A stretch of DNA of 64,000 nt from Lytechinus variegatus (taxonomy: Eukaryota > Echinodermata > Echinoidea > Temnopleuroida > Toxopneustidae). The position numbers and the translations under genes were made by a program. A model generated the notes under the pieces. The model was not told the origin of the DNA. It searched no databases and saw only the letters and a program-made list of their open reading frames with translations. The DNA is taken from the NCBI RefSeq assembly GCF_018143015.1, contig NC_054740.1, positions 56,863,083 to 56,927,082 of the forward strand, written 5' to 3'. Numbering within the stretch: position 1 is the first letter of the stretch; each line of letters opens with the position of its first letter. Of this stretch, positions 22,101 to 64,000 are shown in pieces.

Positions 22101-25100
22101 CAGACTATACATCGGCTATTGGTTCTGAGCCAAAATCCGATCAAGTGTAAACATGGTATTGGTCTTAAAAGATACGCATTCGCAAGACTTCAATGTCGGC
22201 GGGTCAAAAAAAAAAAAAGGTTGAGGTTGACGGACCCCAAATTGCTCCAATTAAAACGTGCTTTTGTGTATAGACTGGAGCCATTCTGAAAAAGGAGAAC
22301 CACACTATTTCACACAATTCTAACGTATTGAAACTTATGAAAAGAATCTTATAACAGTTAAATGAGGCGGGGATCAAAGCAAAAGTTTCATAAAAATCTA
22401 GTTATAAAATAATAGTTATCAAGTTATGGAATTATATAAAGTCTTTCCAACATTATCCATAGGGATCCTTACCCGCTTAAATTGGCAAAGTATTCTGATT
22501 ATGTGACTGAAGCGCCTAATATACTCTGTACTACGATCGAGCACTCAAGTGCATTATCCGCCCTGTGACCTTGACAACTGTGATGTAAATTATATTTCTT
22601 ATGAAAACTATTGGGATATTTCAACGCAACGTAAAATTTACAAAGTATATCTTTTTACCCAACCAATATGCATATTCCCATTTTACTCAATGTTGGGTTA
22701 ACCTTTATTTAGTGTGTATATGGAGAGTAAATTATATGAGAATGTCCATGATAAGTTTGTATTTAAAAATACATTTTTTTCAGTTTGTGTAAAACAATGG
22801 AAAATTCCCGAAAATTTCAAAAAAGTTCTCAGTCCTTTACAACCCGCTTTCCATGGCCTTGAGGGCAGCCTGCTCCCTGCTCCCCACCTGTTACGCTATT
22901 GATTTATTGAAAAAAAAACCATCACAACAACCTCGTCATTTTAACCACGCTTTTATCATGGTTTCTCTTTTTTGCAGGAGCCAATCAATTGCATTCTTGT
23001 GAAAGTAGATGTGGTGATTTATTCGATAAAGAAATGAATTGCCAGTGCAATTATAAATGTGTTACATTCAATAACTGCTGTAACGACTTTTTACAAAAGT
23101 GCACCCGTAAGTATAAATGAACGTCTCGTCGACAATTATTTATTTATCTGTTTTTGAAAAAATTATTTAATCTATTTATTCATCCATATAAAGCAATACT
23201 TCCTTTGGGACAATAATTATATATATTTTTTTTTTTTTTTTTGCCAATAATTATATTCCATCAGTGCTATGCGCTTCGGCCAAATTATTTATCCCCGGGG
23301 AAATATTTTCATATATTTCGCAAGACATGTCTCCTTAACGTAGTCGATCTATTATTTTCCATTCTCGGTCGACAAAATTTGAATGAATATAATTCTATGA
23401 ATGAATACAAAATAATACTGATAATAAGTGGGATATTATACCATCAGCTTAATTTCTAATTGCATATTCATGAAGACATGTTTTATCGTTAAAACGTCAT
23501 CACTTTGTTATTCTCGTTCGATTTTGATGAAATTTTCAGTGTTTCAATTTGTTAAGTCTGATTTTCTTTATCTGTTCATATATTATTTTCATCCTGGAGG
23601 TCTCACGGGCCTAATTACTAGTGGTAGGCCATAGATATTCATTCGAGCCAACCCATTGCTATTTTTTTTATTTTGATATGGCTGATTGACAAAGTGTATG
23701 CATATGATTGTACATCTAACACTGATTCTATTTTTGGTAATTACTGAACTTCCTTTTCCCTAATTGGGAAGAAATATCACCAATTTTGGACTATATTTTG
23801 ACTGGCGGAAGGATTAGGGCCATTTTGCTGTTTGAGTTGATGAATCTGCTCCCCCGACGGTGTCTTCAAACACGCCAATTTATTTTTGAAATGAGCCGGT
23901 CGAGGGACCCTTTTCTGGTCAGATATGGATTGCCAGATATAAATCCTATCCACTGGTAGTAAACATTCGACCCCCGAATTTCATCCTTATTTTTTATGAA
24001 TTTTTTAAAGTGCTAATTTAACACATGAGTCTATGGGGAATGAATTAGGCCTGTGAGACCTATAGTATCTCTTTGACCCGTAACCAAACGTGTACCACAG
24101 CGAACGTAGAGGGCAGCAACACTTTGCAGGTCTTCATATACCAGTAGACGGAATCAGCTTTTGACAACCGTATAAAGGGCGGTTTTGAGATTATTCTTTT
24201 AAAAATACAGGTTCGGGCTTTGGAGAGGGTTCTGCCCTCCAAATATTCATCCCCTTCCAAAAAAAATTAAGAAAAAAGTATGATACATGGTATCATTTTA
24301 ATGAATATTGCGTCAAATACATCACAAATTAGATTTTCATTTCAAAAGTTCAACATGTTCAAAACGCCAAAACTTTCGCTCGAACGCTACTTTAAAAAAT
24401 GTTTAACATGTTGTGTCCCATTGCTAACATGATTATATGTTTTATAACATATAGTCACATATCAACATCCAATATGCTGAAGTGAGTATACCGTGATTAA
24501 ATAAATAGATAAATGAATGAATAAATAAATAAATAAATAAACAAATGAATGAATGAATAAATAAATAAATATATAGATAGATAAATGAATATATAAATAA
24601 AAATGAAATATCATACATTTTGACTTGTAATAAACGAGAAAATCCTTAATTTGCGATCTTTTTGTGGGGGGGGGGGGTGATGCTTTTCACTCTTTTTTAT
24701 TTTTAAATTTATATCATGCTTTTATGTTTGATGCTGAAGGGATTCATTTTGCTGGAGCTACATCCCTTGAAGGTTTGGTCATCGTTCAAGAGAAGACGAA
24801 AACGAGGGACGTTGGTTTTATCTGCCACGGTGGTAGATGGTTAACATGGGAGGCTTCCGCTGCATGTGCTCATCTCGGTTACTCGAACAATGGATCCAGT
24901 TATTCGACCGATACCTCGTTGAATGTCTCCATGCCCATCCTACACTCATACGCATCATGCGGTCCAGGTATGTAGTATAGTCTGCTCCCTCGGGTTAAGG
25001 GTCTGACTGGGCAGCCTATACCTGTACGTAATGCCTTGTGTACTGAAGGCCCTCAGCAAGAGCAAGTTATGTGCTAGTCTCAGTTTGCGTTGGAGACTCA

Positions 25101-28100
25101 CTTGTTGATCAAAGCGTCAAGTCCGGGCTGAAAATATCAAAATTCACAGAGCAAAATGCTGAAAATGTCATCAAAATCGGATAACAAATTACGAAGTTAT
25201 CAAATTTTAAAGTTAATCAATATTTTGTGAAAACAATTATATGCCTGGAAATGTTTCACATGAATAATGCAAATCTTAACAATAAAAATTCAATAACTTT
25301 ATTTGGGCACGCACTGGCCGGTGCGTCGTGTGGTTCTGACGTTTCGATCGGCTTTCATACAAAGGATCGTGGGTTCGAATCCTAACCATGACGTGTTTTC
25401 CTTCGGCAAGAAATATATCCACACTGTGCTGCACTTGACCCAGGTGAGGTGAATGGGTACCCGGGAGGATTATTTCCTTGAATGCACTGAACGCCGGTGA
25501 TGGTTGCTCGAGCTGAACCGGGGTAATAATAGCAGCGCTTTGTATCCTCAGGCAAAAAAGTGCTTTAATTCCAGCTATTATTATTTTTTATCCGATTTTG
25601 ATCAAATATTTAGCATTTTGCTTTGTGAATTTTACTCTATTAATTGAGATATAAATATCTCCAGACTGGACCATCCCACATCCCTTTAATCCAGTAGGCC
25701 AAATGTTCATTTCAGATGCGGATCAGGGTTTCCCTCAAGGAGACAATGGACCGAAGCCCCGAATAACATTTCTGCAACTGCACATTTTCGTAATTTACTA
25801 AAATGTGCAGTTTGCCAAAAGGTGCCGTAACATCTGCCAATTAAGCCCTTGGAAATAAAACCTTTTCTACTTCGGATGTGGAGGTAATTTGAAGGTGTGT
25901 TGTTCGCTCATCACCTATTTTAACTTTCATTAGCTTCTTTGTCTCTAAAATATAATTTTCGACACAGGGGCAAGGAATCTCAGCCAGTGCACATTCACTA
26001 CCAATATAACTACACAGGATTTATGTTCAACTGATTCACAAGTTGACTGCTGTAAAGGTCTTCTTGGGCTCACCTGCATCGGTACGTAATGGAATCAATA
26101 CTACACGTTGCAATTTGACTCTAAATTGATGGTGTTAGCTCGCCTCTGTGTTTTAGGTGGCTGGTGGTTGGAAATACTACATGTATATCAAGCTCCCCAT
26201 TGCAAAAAATGACGGTGAGAAATATGGTGATGATGATGATTTTGATGACTATATAATGATGATTGTGGTGCTAATGATGGTGGTGATGATGATGATTGCA
26301 GGGGCGGATCCAGCTTTCGCCAATAGGGGGGGGGGGCGAAAAATTTTCATCAACATTTTTCTCGATTGGCCACTATAATCTGATTTTTTTTTGGGTTGTT
26401 TTTTCCGGGGGTAGTCCTAACTAAAGACTGAAGTTTTAAGTATATGTTAGATTTAAAAAAAACAAGATAAGGTATCTCATGTGATCTTAATATATAATGC
26501 GAGCGCGAAGCGCGAGCTCAATTTTTATATATATATATATGCACTATACATGTCCTTAGACCTGAAGATTCCGAGGAGATTTTATAATCATGAAAAAAAA
26601 AATAAGTATCCGACTAAACAATGCGAGCGCGAAGCGCGAGCCGAAATTTTATTATGGTAACGTGAAAAATGACTCCAATTAGAACTGTTTTTTAGTGATT
26701 GATGAAGAGGATACAAGTATCACCAATTAGATAATGAGAGTGCGAAGCGCGAGCTCAAATTTTTTTATATTCCGACCTGAAAATGGACAGACTAAGCGCG
26801 TTTTATTTAAATAAAGAACAAGCTGTGTGTCTCAAACAATTAAATGCGAGCGCGAAGCAAGAGCTTATTTTTTTTGATATACTGACATGATAAAGGAGCA
26901 TTTTGACAAATTTTGGAAAGAATTTCCAAAGAGGATAGTTAACTCACAAATCAAACAATGCTAGCGCGCAGCGCGAACTGAAAATTTTAATATATATAAA
27001 CAATTAGTGTAAATCAAATAAAATAATGAAAGCTTGATGTGCGAGCTGAAATATTGTGTGCAAATGGATTTCAGAACTGGATACATAAGTGCCATTTAAT
27101 CCTCTTGAATGGGATTCATTACACATGCAATGCGAGCGCGAAGCGCGAGCGAAAATTTGTATATAAAGTCTATTTTCCAATTCTTTCCCACACCTATTTT
27201 TTGTTTCTTTTCGGGATCGGGCCGGCCGTTACGAGGCTGTACATTACACATCATGGGTATAATACATCTTTCTTACTTTTCTTTCTGTTTTTTTTTAGTT
27301 TCTATCAAGTTAAAGAGTACACTTTTTCTACTGGTTGTCAAAAATAGGGGGACGGGGCCGGCTCGACCCCCTCCTGGATCCGAGCCTGGATGGTGGTGCT
27401 CGTGGTCGTGATGATCATGATGGTGATAATGACGATTGGTGGCGGTAATGATGATGACGATTGGTGGTGGTGATGATGATGATTGTGGTGATGGCGATGA
27501 TTGTGGTGATGGTGATGATTTTGATGTTGCAATGATGGTGATGATGAACATGATAACGGTAATAATTGTGATGGTGGTGATGATGATGATGATGATAAAG
27601 GCAATGATGATGATCATGGTCATGATGGTGGTGATGGTGATAATGATGATTGTGGTGCCCGTGGTCGTGATGATCATGATGGTGATGATAACGATCGGTG
27701 GTGGTGATGATGATGATTAAGTTGATGATGATGATGATTGTGTGGTGATGTTAAAGGTGATGATGATCATGGTCATGATTGTGGTGATAATGATGATTTT
27801 GAAGATGACTATGATGATAATGATGATTGTGGTGGTGGTGATGATGATGATGGTAGTGGTCATATGACGTCATCTTTAGGTTTGCCCCTCCCCCATCAAA
27901 ATACCCTAGCACTATCCCTGTGTGCGAGGGCAGGACTAGCGTATTTTCATTTTCTAAATCTAAATTCTAACTGTGTGACTTTCATCTTCATTCTATATAG
28001 ACGACAGTGATGGCGAAAAGGCAACTGTGGACACTGCAATCAGCACACCTGTCATGTCGACTAAAACTCATTCTTCAACTGTGTTGTCATCCCAATCAAT

Positions 28101-30663
28101 AAACACACCGTCAACAATAACAGAACATACGAAGATTAATGAGGGCAAAAACGATAGTACGTATATCAATTCTGTTTTTAGCAAATGTATTGTTACTACT
28201 GTATAGGCGAAGATTCGGTGCCGGGTAAAAATGGCAGACGTAATAATGGCAAAGGTAAAAATGGCAGAGGAAATTTTACCTCTGCCATTTTTACCCTTGC
28301 CATTTTTATCTCTGCCATTTTTGCCTTTGCCATTTTTACCTCTGCCATTTTTACCTCTGCCATTTTTACCTTTGCCATTTTTACCTCTGCCACTTTTACA
28401 CCGAGCAGAAGATTCCGGGACAAATGATGAGAAAGTTATGAGCATTTAAATATTGCGATCACTAATGCTATGGAGATAGCGAATTGGCAATGTGACAAAG
28501 ATGTGTGATGTCACTTGTGAACAACTCTCCCCATTACTATAGTATATATTTCACTAGAATTGCCTCTTTTATCACATCTATCCATAAATCATGTGTTCTG
28601 TCTACATGAGGGCATGTAATACATATTTTTTTAAGAATACATCATGGATAAAGAGTTTGTATCATCATAACAAAAAGCAAAAAGAGACATTTTGAGGGTA
28701 TTTTATAGTCCACCAAAGGGAAAGTTGTTCATCAGTGACATCACACATCCTTGTCGCATTGCCAATGTGAGGATCTCCATAGCATTAGTGATTGCAATAT
28801 TCAAATGCTCATAACTTTCTCACTATTTGTCCGATTTTTCTCAAACTTTCTTATTCTTATTCTTTGATTTTTCTGTTTCTACACAAGCCTATTTGTTCCA
28901 AAGGTTTCATTCCCCTTTAAATCCCGGATTCATGTCAGGGTGATGACGACATTTGCTCCTGCGACAAATGATCCGGGGATTTGTTTAATCTAAGACGGAG
29001 GGTGGGGGTTAAACACTAAAAAAGAGGGGTGCACGAAAGGTGCAACTTTGCGGAAAAAAGTGCAGAGCGAGTATTCAAGCATAGTTGCACCTATCACTCG
29101 CCACCTTAATGGTGCTAATTTGCATCTTTCAGAGAGCTGAAAAGTTGCACCTTTCCAGAATGGTACAAAGTTGCACCTTAAATTGGTCTGCACCATTAAA
29201 GGTGCAATGTTGAACCTATTTTACTTAGTGCGTATTGAAGTGGACTTTTATTTAAGGTTTATAAACATATGGGTTGAATTAGTCATTCGATTAGAGAGTG
29301 TGATATATATATACCCGAGCAATTGTCACCGGAGTAAAATATTATGGAACCATAATAAAAAAATAAATGATTAAAACAAAATCGCGAAGAAAAAGGCATG
29401 TCTCGCGAGGGGCAAAATAAACCGTGCATTGCGGCCCCGTGGTGTACCACCCGCTTCATCATGTTCATGGGTGAAGGTTCTATCCCCGGCTGAGTCATAC
29501 CATAGACTCTTTTTGAATAATGGCTTGGAGCTCAGCATTATGAGACCGGGAAGGGTTGAAGAGGCTACCCCATGTAAACAATTCGTTATTACTATTATTA
29601 ATATGCAGGTAATATATTCTCATAATCATGGTTTAAGTCTAGTATGTACATTTGTTTTTCAGTGTATATCTACATCATAATCGGTGTAGCGGTCGTTCTT
29701 CTCCTTATCATAGTCGTCTTGATTGTGATGGCCAGATTTCAAAGGTGAGAAACCTAGGCTTTGTTTTCGAATTCTGTCATTGCAGATTGTAAACGTCTGT
29801 TGATGTTAATGATATTAGCTTTATTCCACGCAGGATGGTGCTACGTGATTGGCTAAAATGAGGCATGTTATATTGTAGAATTGCTCATAAAGTACTTCTT
29901 TTAAAGTTTCCACTCGTTTTCGCTGAACCCGATCATGTGCGAAATACCATCTTTGGTTGAAAGTGCACTGCATTGAATATTGAAGACATTTAAATGACTG
30001 TTCTGCGCTCATGATACTTACATGTACATTGACTTTGTATTTCTTTGTTGGAAATGAGAAAGTATAAAAATAAAACTGAACTAAAGTGAATTACAGATCG
30101 TTGTTCTATTTATATATTTATAACAATAAAGAATTCCTTAAATATTAAAAGATAATATTATGTCACACACTCTCTTATGATTCTGTATTTGAAACGTCTA
30201 ATGAATATGCACAAAATCTTCCATAGTTACGTGTATGTGGCTCGTATTACCTAACCCTACCCATTTACACAGAAAAAGCAGACAACGGTTACGCGATCCA
30301 CCTGCTTTTGGCAGTCCCCTCGTTACTATGGGCAACGTAACTTCCGACCAATCAGAGGACACCACACCGACCCCGTTACTCGCACGCGAGACGTTGTGTG
30401 TGAAGGAAAACGCATATGCCTCGGATCCAACATTGCCTCCCAGCATGCCCGGTATGGCAAACGATGTGGATGCCGCGGTGGCTGATGGGGAAGAGCATGA
30501 ATATGCTTACATGGACATGCCTCCGATCCGGAGTGGTATTTCAGAAGATCCCGTGCATACGTATATGGATACCGAAGTCTCTCTGGTGACGTCACGTCCA
30601 CTGACATGTGAGCAAAACGATGACGGGTTGATTGATAATGTACTGTATCAGACATCAAATTAA
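19139..30663 (+). CDS. Receptor A: SMB-SRCR type I membrane receptor with YMDM tail
   Basis: Seven exons join in frame to 389 residues: 19139-19208, 22978-23106, 24740-24967, 25968-26081, 28001-28156, 29663-29744, 30273-30663. All have GT/AG ends; phase is 1 except 2 after the membrane exon. Domains: signal peptide 1-24; somatomedin-B domain 31-65 with its eight cysteines (C-x3-C-x9-C-x-C-x3-C-x5-CC-x6-C); SRCR domain about 68-181 split over two exons, eight cysteines and four N-glycosylation sequons; Ser/Thr-rich stalk 181-232; membrane span 234-256; basic stop-transfer; tail 257-389. The tail has overlapping YAYM and YMDM (Tyr337, Tyr339), YASD (308), TYMD (357) and a terminal YQTSN. YxxM is the known docking motif for the PI3-kinase p85 SH2 domain. 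SMB and SRCR domains are extracellular recognition modules; SRCR families are greatly expanded in sea urchins. Ligand and function are unknown. Closest relative here is receptor B. Confidence 0.82.
19436..22024. mobile_element. hAT-type element, 2589 bp, containing a nested element
   Basis: The ends are CAGGCGCGTACGCA and its inverted copy. TTTACACT is duplicated exactly at 19428-19435 and 22025-22032. It lies in intron 1 of receptor A. It contains tandem units of about 230 bp with TTCGGTTCGCTCACTCCGCTCGCTCG-like segments (about 19650, 19860, 20040 and 20235) and is itself interrupted at 20311-21719. Confidence 0.85.
20311..21719. mobile_element. Nested hAT-type element, 1409 bp
   Basis: It begins CCAGGCGCGTAGCCAGG and ends CCTGGCTACGCGGTT. 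GGCCATAT is duplicated at 20303-20310 and 21720-21727, a word that belongs to the host element's own internal repeat. It therefore inserted after the 19436-22024 element was in place. It contains no transposase. Confidence 0.8.
23215..24700. other. Receptor A intron 2: AT-rich, microsatellites
   Basis: Includes a T18 run (23225-23242) and an (AAAT)n/(GAAT)n tetranucleotide tract at about 24500-24605, then a G12 run at 24665-24677 about 60 bp before the SRCR exon. No other exon is seen. Confidence 0.5.
24983..25130. repeat. Dispersed repeat, copy 1 of 3
   Basis: It contains TTAAGGGTCTGA, GCAGCCTA, GCCTTGTGTACTGAAGG, ATGTGCTAGTCT and CTTGTTGATCAAAG in that order. The same order occurs at 44083-44262 and 51598-51775. 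It is non-coding. Confidence 0.7.
25120..25690. repeat. Inverted-repeat element interrupted by a SINE
   Basis: The left arm from 25120 (CAAGTCCGGGCTGAAAATAT, ... AAAATCGGATAACAAATT) is mirrored at about 25580-25690 (ATCCGATTTTGATCAAATAT ... CCAGACTGGACCATCCC). A tRNA-derived SINE sits in the middle. Confidence 0.55.
25305..25565 (+). repeat. tRNA-derived SINE
   Basis: Box-B-like GGTTCGAATCC at about 25372 is followed by the body shared with the 38.05 and 39.81 kb copies: TTTTCCTTCGGCAAGAAA, CCCAGGTGAGGTGAATGGGT, then AACCGGGGTAATAATAGCAG, ending in GCGCTTTGTATCC. Confidence 0.75.
26299..27388. mobile_element. hAT-type element (CAGGGGCGGATCC ends), 1090 bp
   Basis: It begins CAGGGGCGGATCCAGC and ends CTGGATCCGAGCCTG, inside the GAT-rich microsatellite of receptor A intron 4. 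The flanks GATGATTG and GATGGTGG may be a decayed 8-bp duplication. Its interior carries GCGAGCGCGAAGCGCGAGC repeats (about 26497, 26623, 26732, 26845, 26960 and 27132) although its termini differ from the CAGTGGCGTA family. Confidence 0.65.
27389..27870. repeat. (GAT/GGT)n imperfect microsatellite
   Basis: GATGATGGT-type trinucleotides extend over about 480 bp, with an outlying piece at 26226-26298 on the other side of the inserted element. Open frames in it (Met/Asp-rich, or His/Ile-rich on the other strand) are artefacts. Confidence 0.85.
28228..28405. repeat. 15-bp minisatellite with an inverted half
   Basis: Units of TTTTACCTCTGCCAT repeat about eight times from 28274. Two to three units in the opposite orientation (GGTAAAAATGGCAGA) lie just before, so the array folds back on itself around 28272. 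It lies in receptor A intron 5; the frames of alternating AIFTS or KNGRG are artefacts. Confidence 0.85.
28420..28850. repeat. Foldback element with about 115-bp arms
   Basis: GAGAAAGTTATGAGCATTT...CACTAATGCTATGGAGA and onward (28427-28535) is mirrored by 28725-28820. The centre is about 190 bp. There is no coding; it is a typical MITE-like foldback. Confidence 0.75.
28995..29215. repeat. AAGGTGCAACTTTGC repeat, copy 1
   Basis: Contains AAAGGTGCAACTTTGCGG, GTGCAGAGCGAGTATTC and GGTGCAA words several times. A second, inverted copy is at about 51795-51900. Confidence 0.6.
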
Positions 30664-30721
30664 ATTTATTCAATATCGCAGTTTTAGCAAAATTAAAGGA
30701 TATAGACGACTTACATCGTTT

Positions 30722-30727
30722 AATAAA
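30722..30727 (+). promoter_or_regulatory. Likely polyadenylation signal of receptor A
   Basis: AATAAA occurs 59 nt after the stop codon of receptor A, the first such hexamer downstream. Confidence 0.5.
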
Positions 30728-33700
30728 GAAGGCGTCTTTTGTAAGAAAAATTGCAAAAAGGAGATTGAAAAGTCAATTTAGGCGTTATGTTTGCTTACTG
30801 TTGATCATGTATCTAAAATTCTTTCTTGCTATGCTTAAATAATGTTGTAATTTTTTTATGTTGAATTCTAAAGTATATCATGCTGTTTTTTGTACAGTGA
30901 CGATGTAAATGAGAACATACAAGTAATACATGTAAAAAAGAACACGTCTGGTTGGTCGTCAAGGGAGAGCGCTTTTAAAAGCTATACTTTTCAACTGCAG
31001 TCCTTATACAAGTATACAAACATTGATTAAATGTGTATGGTAATGCTACGTAGAGAGATAAATGTGTTTTCCATCTGATTTGAACAATGACTGCTACGAC
31101 TGGCAAGTCAATAGTGAGGCAGAATGATTTTGAACAAATTAATAGGGACCTGTATTGTATTTATTTCTCATTCATCGAAAAACATGCTAAATACATCAGA
31201 TATAATTACAAAATAAAATACAAAATGAATACATATGAATGGCTGGATTGTCCACTCAGAGTGGTAATTATTACCACTCTGTTCTGCCAAGGGGTCCAGA
31301 ACATAATAAAATATGATACCTGTATTTTTACGAAATATTGGTATGCATTATTCCTTAGTAAATCTTGTCTTTGTATCAGAAATATTGAGCTTGAATTTCT
31401 TGAAAATTCAGAGATTGATTAAAGTTTGTCCAATGGCATCCACGGATTAACATGTTGATATCATAAATTTTTTACTGGAGGGGGGGGGGGTCGTATTATC
31501 ACCTGCAGTATTTTGCTATTTTTATTGTTGACACCCAATTTGGTCCCGCTTTTGAACTTTTTAGATTTCCTTTCGAAAGTGAAAATATTTGGTCAAGTAC
31601 TGTGAATTATAAGTAAAATCGAAATTGCTATTTATGCTGCTTGTGTCTTTAATGCCCTGCTTATAATCGCACCACTTTTGCTTTTTCACAGAAACTCCTT
31701 CTCCAACTTGTAATTAGTCATTGAATACTTTGTTCTTTTTCTAAACATGTTCACTTTCGTAACTTAATATTGTAGTCTAATTATTCTTTGTTTATTATGT
31801 ATTATAATGGATCATAATTATAATTATTCTTTGTTATGTATTTTGTAAATCAAAACAAGAGTGGAAAAAACATTCAAATCAAATGTTGTTATAAACTAAT
31901 TGTTTTTTTTTTGCGTTTTCCAACACAACATAGTGATATGCAAATGAGTTGATTGTGTCACACATACACACACACCCTTACACACACTGTTTCCTTTGCA
32001 TATTATTGTACAAATTAGAAGAAAATTTCGATTTTTGCTTCTTAACTTTGGCCCCTATTGTGAGCTCAGTATTTGTTTTGTTTTTTCTCTGATTGTCCGA
32101 GACGAAATGTGAAAATCTATATAGTTGATTACTCTAAGTTCTTATAAAAATATTGTATTATGCTTATGTATAATGATGCGTTTGAACTCATTTTTTTGTT
32201 CGTTCCACTTCTAATACGAAAATGAAAAAAAAAACAATATTACGCTTGTGCGTAATTCTGCTTTTTAGCTCATTTTTCTATGTTTCCCTTCTCAATCTAA
32301 AGTGAATATCTATAGTACATTGCTGTATAATCTTGCCCCCCCCCCCCCGTGATTAAGCCACTGGCTCACACAGATGAACTTTTTTTTATTCTAATAAAAT
32401 TGTGAAAATAAATGACTTATATCACCTTCGTCTTGGCTGTTTTATGTACTAATTAAATCGCGGTGAGTTGCCAACCCTACTAAGTATATTATTTGCCAAA
32501 ACTGATCATTTCTATAACTATTCCACAAGACAATCATAATATCACCTTCCTTTGTTGAGAACATTAAATAGAAAACTATCATTTACAATGGTCTTCATTT
32601 ATTCAATTCTCTGGATGAGTCTGCAGTGTGGTTTTGTTGTCTGAACATTATTAATTATTTGACTGCTTTCACGAATGTACTGTAATTTTTTTATTGCAAT
32701 GTAATTTGAATTGCATCTTTTCCATGATTATGTTGCGAACAATGTACTTACTTGCTATTATTGTGGAAATAAAAAAAAATGTGAAAAAAAAATCAGCTCG
32801 TGCTTCAGGCTCGCATTCATTTAAAAAAAATAGATACACATCTTGTTCATAATAACAACTACTTAAGCTTTCAAAATAAAATACCTGAACAATATACAAA
32901 AAAAATTATTTAGGCCTTGTGAGATACCTCATTGCATTTTGAGAATAAATCTCAGATTTTCTTTAACTCCGGTCTGTTTCCCACACCAACGGCACTGCCT
33001 ACCGAAAAAGTTCTACAACCAAGAAATAAAAAGAAAAGATGAAAGAAAATGAAAGGAAAGAAAGATGTAAGATATGACGTTATTTTCTGAATACCACGTC
33101 AAAATCAATCACAAAGTTAGATTCTCATGAGAAGGCGATTTCTTTTCTCGCTCGTTACGGTCGCTCGGAACTTATATTGAGCAAATTTTGTGCGTATACA
33201 CCATACTGTGCCACATGGTCTTTTTTGTACTTCGCCCTAATGCTCGGGGTACAATCATAAAAAAGTCCTGTTCATACCACGGTATGACCTGGAAATTGTT
33301 GGCTCGTGTACCCCTCCCCTCCCCATGGCCACCGACCACTGTTTACTGAGATTACCTTGAACTTGAAGAAACAGTATAATGACTCATGGCCATTGTCTTT
33401 ATGCGCTTGGATTCATAAACGTTTCTATTAAAGTCAGACTTACACACCCTCTTGAAAGATCTAGGCGACAGGCCTTTTTACCACGCCCCCCTTCTGCTGG
33501 CGAATCCATGTCAACCGGATCATTCAGAACGGATATTTCGTCTACGATACAATCAAGGGTATCGGATATAACCGTGTTTAGCTCGAAACCTTTGCAGATG
33601 ACTGAAAAACAACATTCCTCTGTGCGGTTTCAACATGACTCAACGCGGGCTGTCAAATAAGTTTGCCGGGCATAATTATGCACCTGCATGAGATGAACCT

Positions 33701-33802
33701 GTTTCATTCCAAGTTGATATGTCGAGCTTGTACCGACACAGGAGTGTGCGAATAGTTTTAAGCGGTTGAGTGCCAATCTAAAAATCAATTTGTGCTGACA
33801 TT
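30728..33802. other. Intergenic region between receptors A and B
   Basis: AT-rich, with G10 (31482-31491) and C-rich (32336-32349) runs and many ATAAT words. No gene is recognised; the 93-codon plus frame at 33379-33660 has no domain I can name. Confidence 0.4.
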
Positions 33803-63971
<30,169 letters not shown>

Positions 63972-64000
63972 GTTGTTTAAACAACGAGGTAATCACCTGA

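Noticed and set aside
27273..28010. Met/Asp- or His/Ile-rich frames
   Set aside because: GAT/GGT microsatellite.
28068..28445. Frames with repeated KNGRG, AIFTS or EVKMA units
   Set aside because: 15-bp minisatellite in a receptor A intron; period divisible by three keeps frames open.
33379..33660. 93-codon plus frame just upstream of the receptor B signal exon
   Set aside because: No recognisable domain, no hydrophobic start, no supporting splice sites.

Overview
The window is animal nuclear DNA: AT-rich, split genes with GT/AG introns, and more than half recognisable repeat. The repeats (tRNA-derived SINEs, hAT-type elements with 8-bp target duplications, the GCGAGCGCGAAGCGCGAGC repeat, LINE remnants) and the somatomedin-B/SRCR/WSC/sushi receptor content suggest an echinoderm, most likely a sea urchin. 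That assignment is inference.

Layout. (1) 1-12,950, minus strand: exons of what looks like a mitochondrial asparaginyl-tRNA synthetase (NARS2-like). A possible first exon is at 12,770-12,946 and two downstream exons are at 3,182-3,286 and 23-89; the gene runs off the left edge. Its introns hold a P-like element with a broken THAP domain, MITEs, a LINE ORF1 remnant, hAT elements and satellite-like tandem repeats. (2) 13-19 kb: LINE reverse-transcriptase debris and two copies of a hAT-type element full of GCGAGCGCGAAGCGCGAGC repeats. (3) 19,139-30,663, plus strand: a complete seven-exon gene for a 389-residue type I membrane receptor with signal peptide, somatomedin-B domain, SRCR domain, Ser/Thr stalk, membrane span and a cytoplasmic tail with a YMDM motif. 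(4) 33,803-63,971, plus strand: a nine-exon paralogue of about 495 residues with signal peptide, somatomedin-B, SRCR, WSC, sushi, membrane span and a proline-rich tail with a YASM motif. (5) 46,982-53,240, minus strand: a secreted animal-type alpha-amylase with a Pro/Gly linker and an extra C-terminal domain. If the signal-peptide exon at 33,803 is correctly assigned, the amylase gene lies inside the 21-kb first intron of receptor B, on the opposite strand.

The two receptors share exon phases (phase 1 throughout, phase 2 after the membrane span), the SMB-then-split-SRCR order, a YxxM tyrosine motif, a YAS motif and a C-terminal YQT. They look like tandem duplicates that later gained or lost ectodomain modules. 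They are built like cell-surface recognition receptors that could recruit PI3-kinase; no function is demonstrated here. Three otherwise well-conserved coding stretches (receptor B SRCR, amylase C-terminus, THAP) each carry a single-base indel in or beside a short homopolymer, which could be assembly error or real lesions.

Smaller items: a well-folded tRNA-like gene with a UCA anticodon and an adjoining Pol III terminator, a 66-bp perfect palindrome, several nested transposons with exact target duplications, and many microsatellites.
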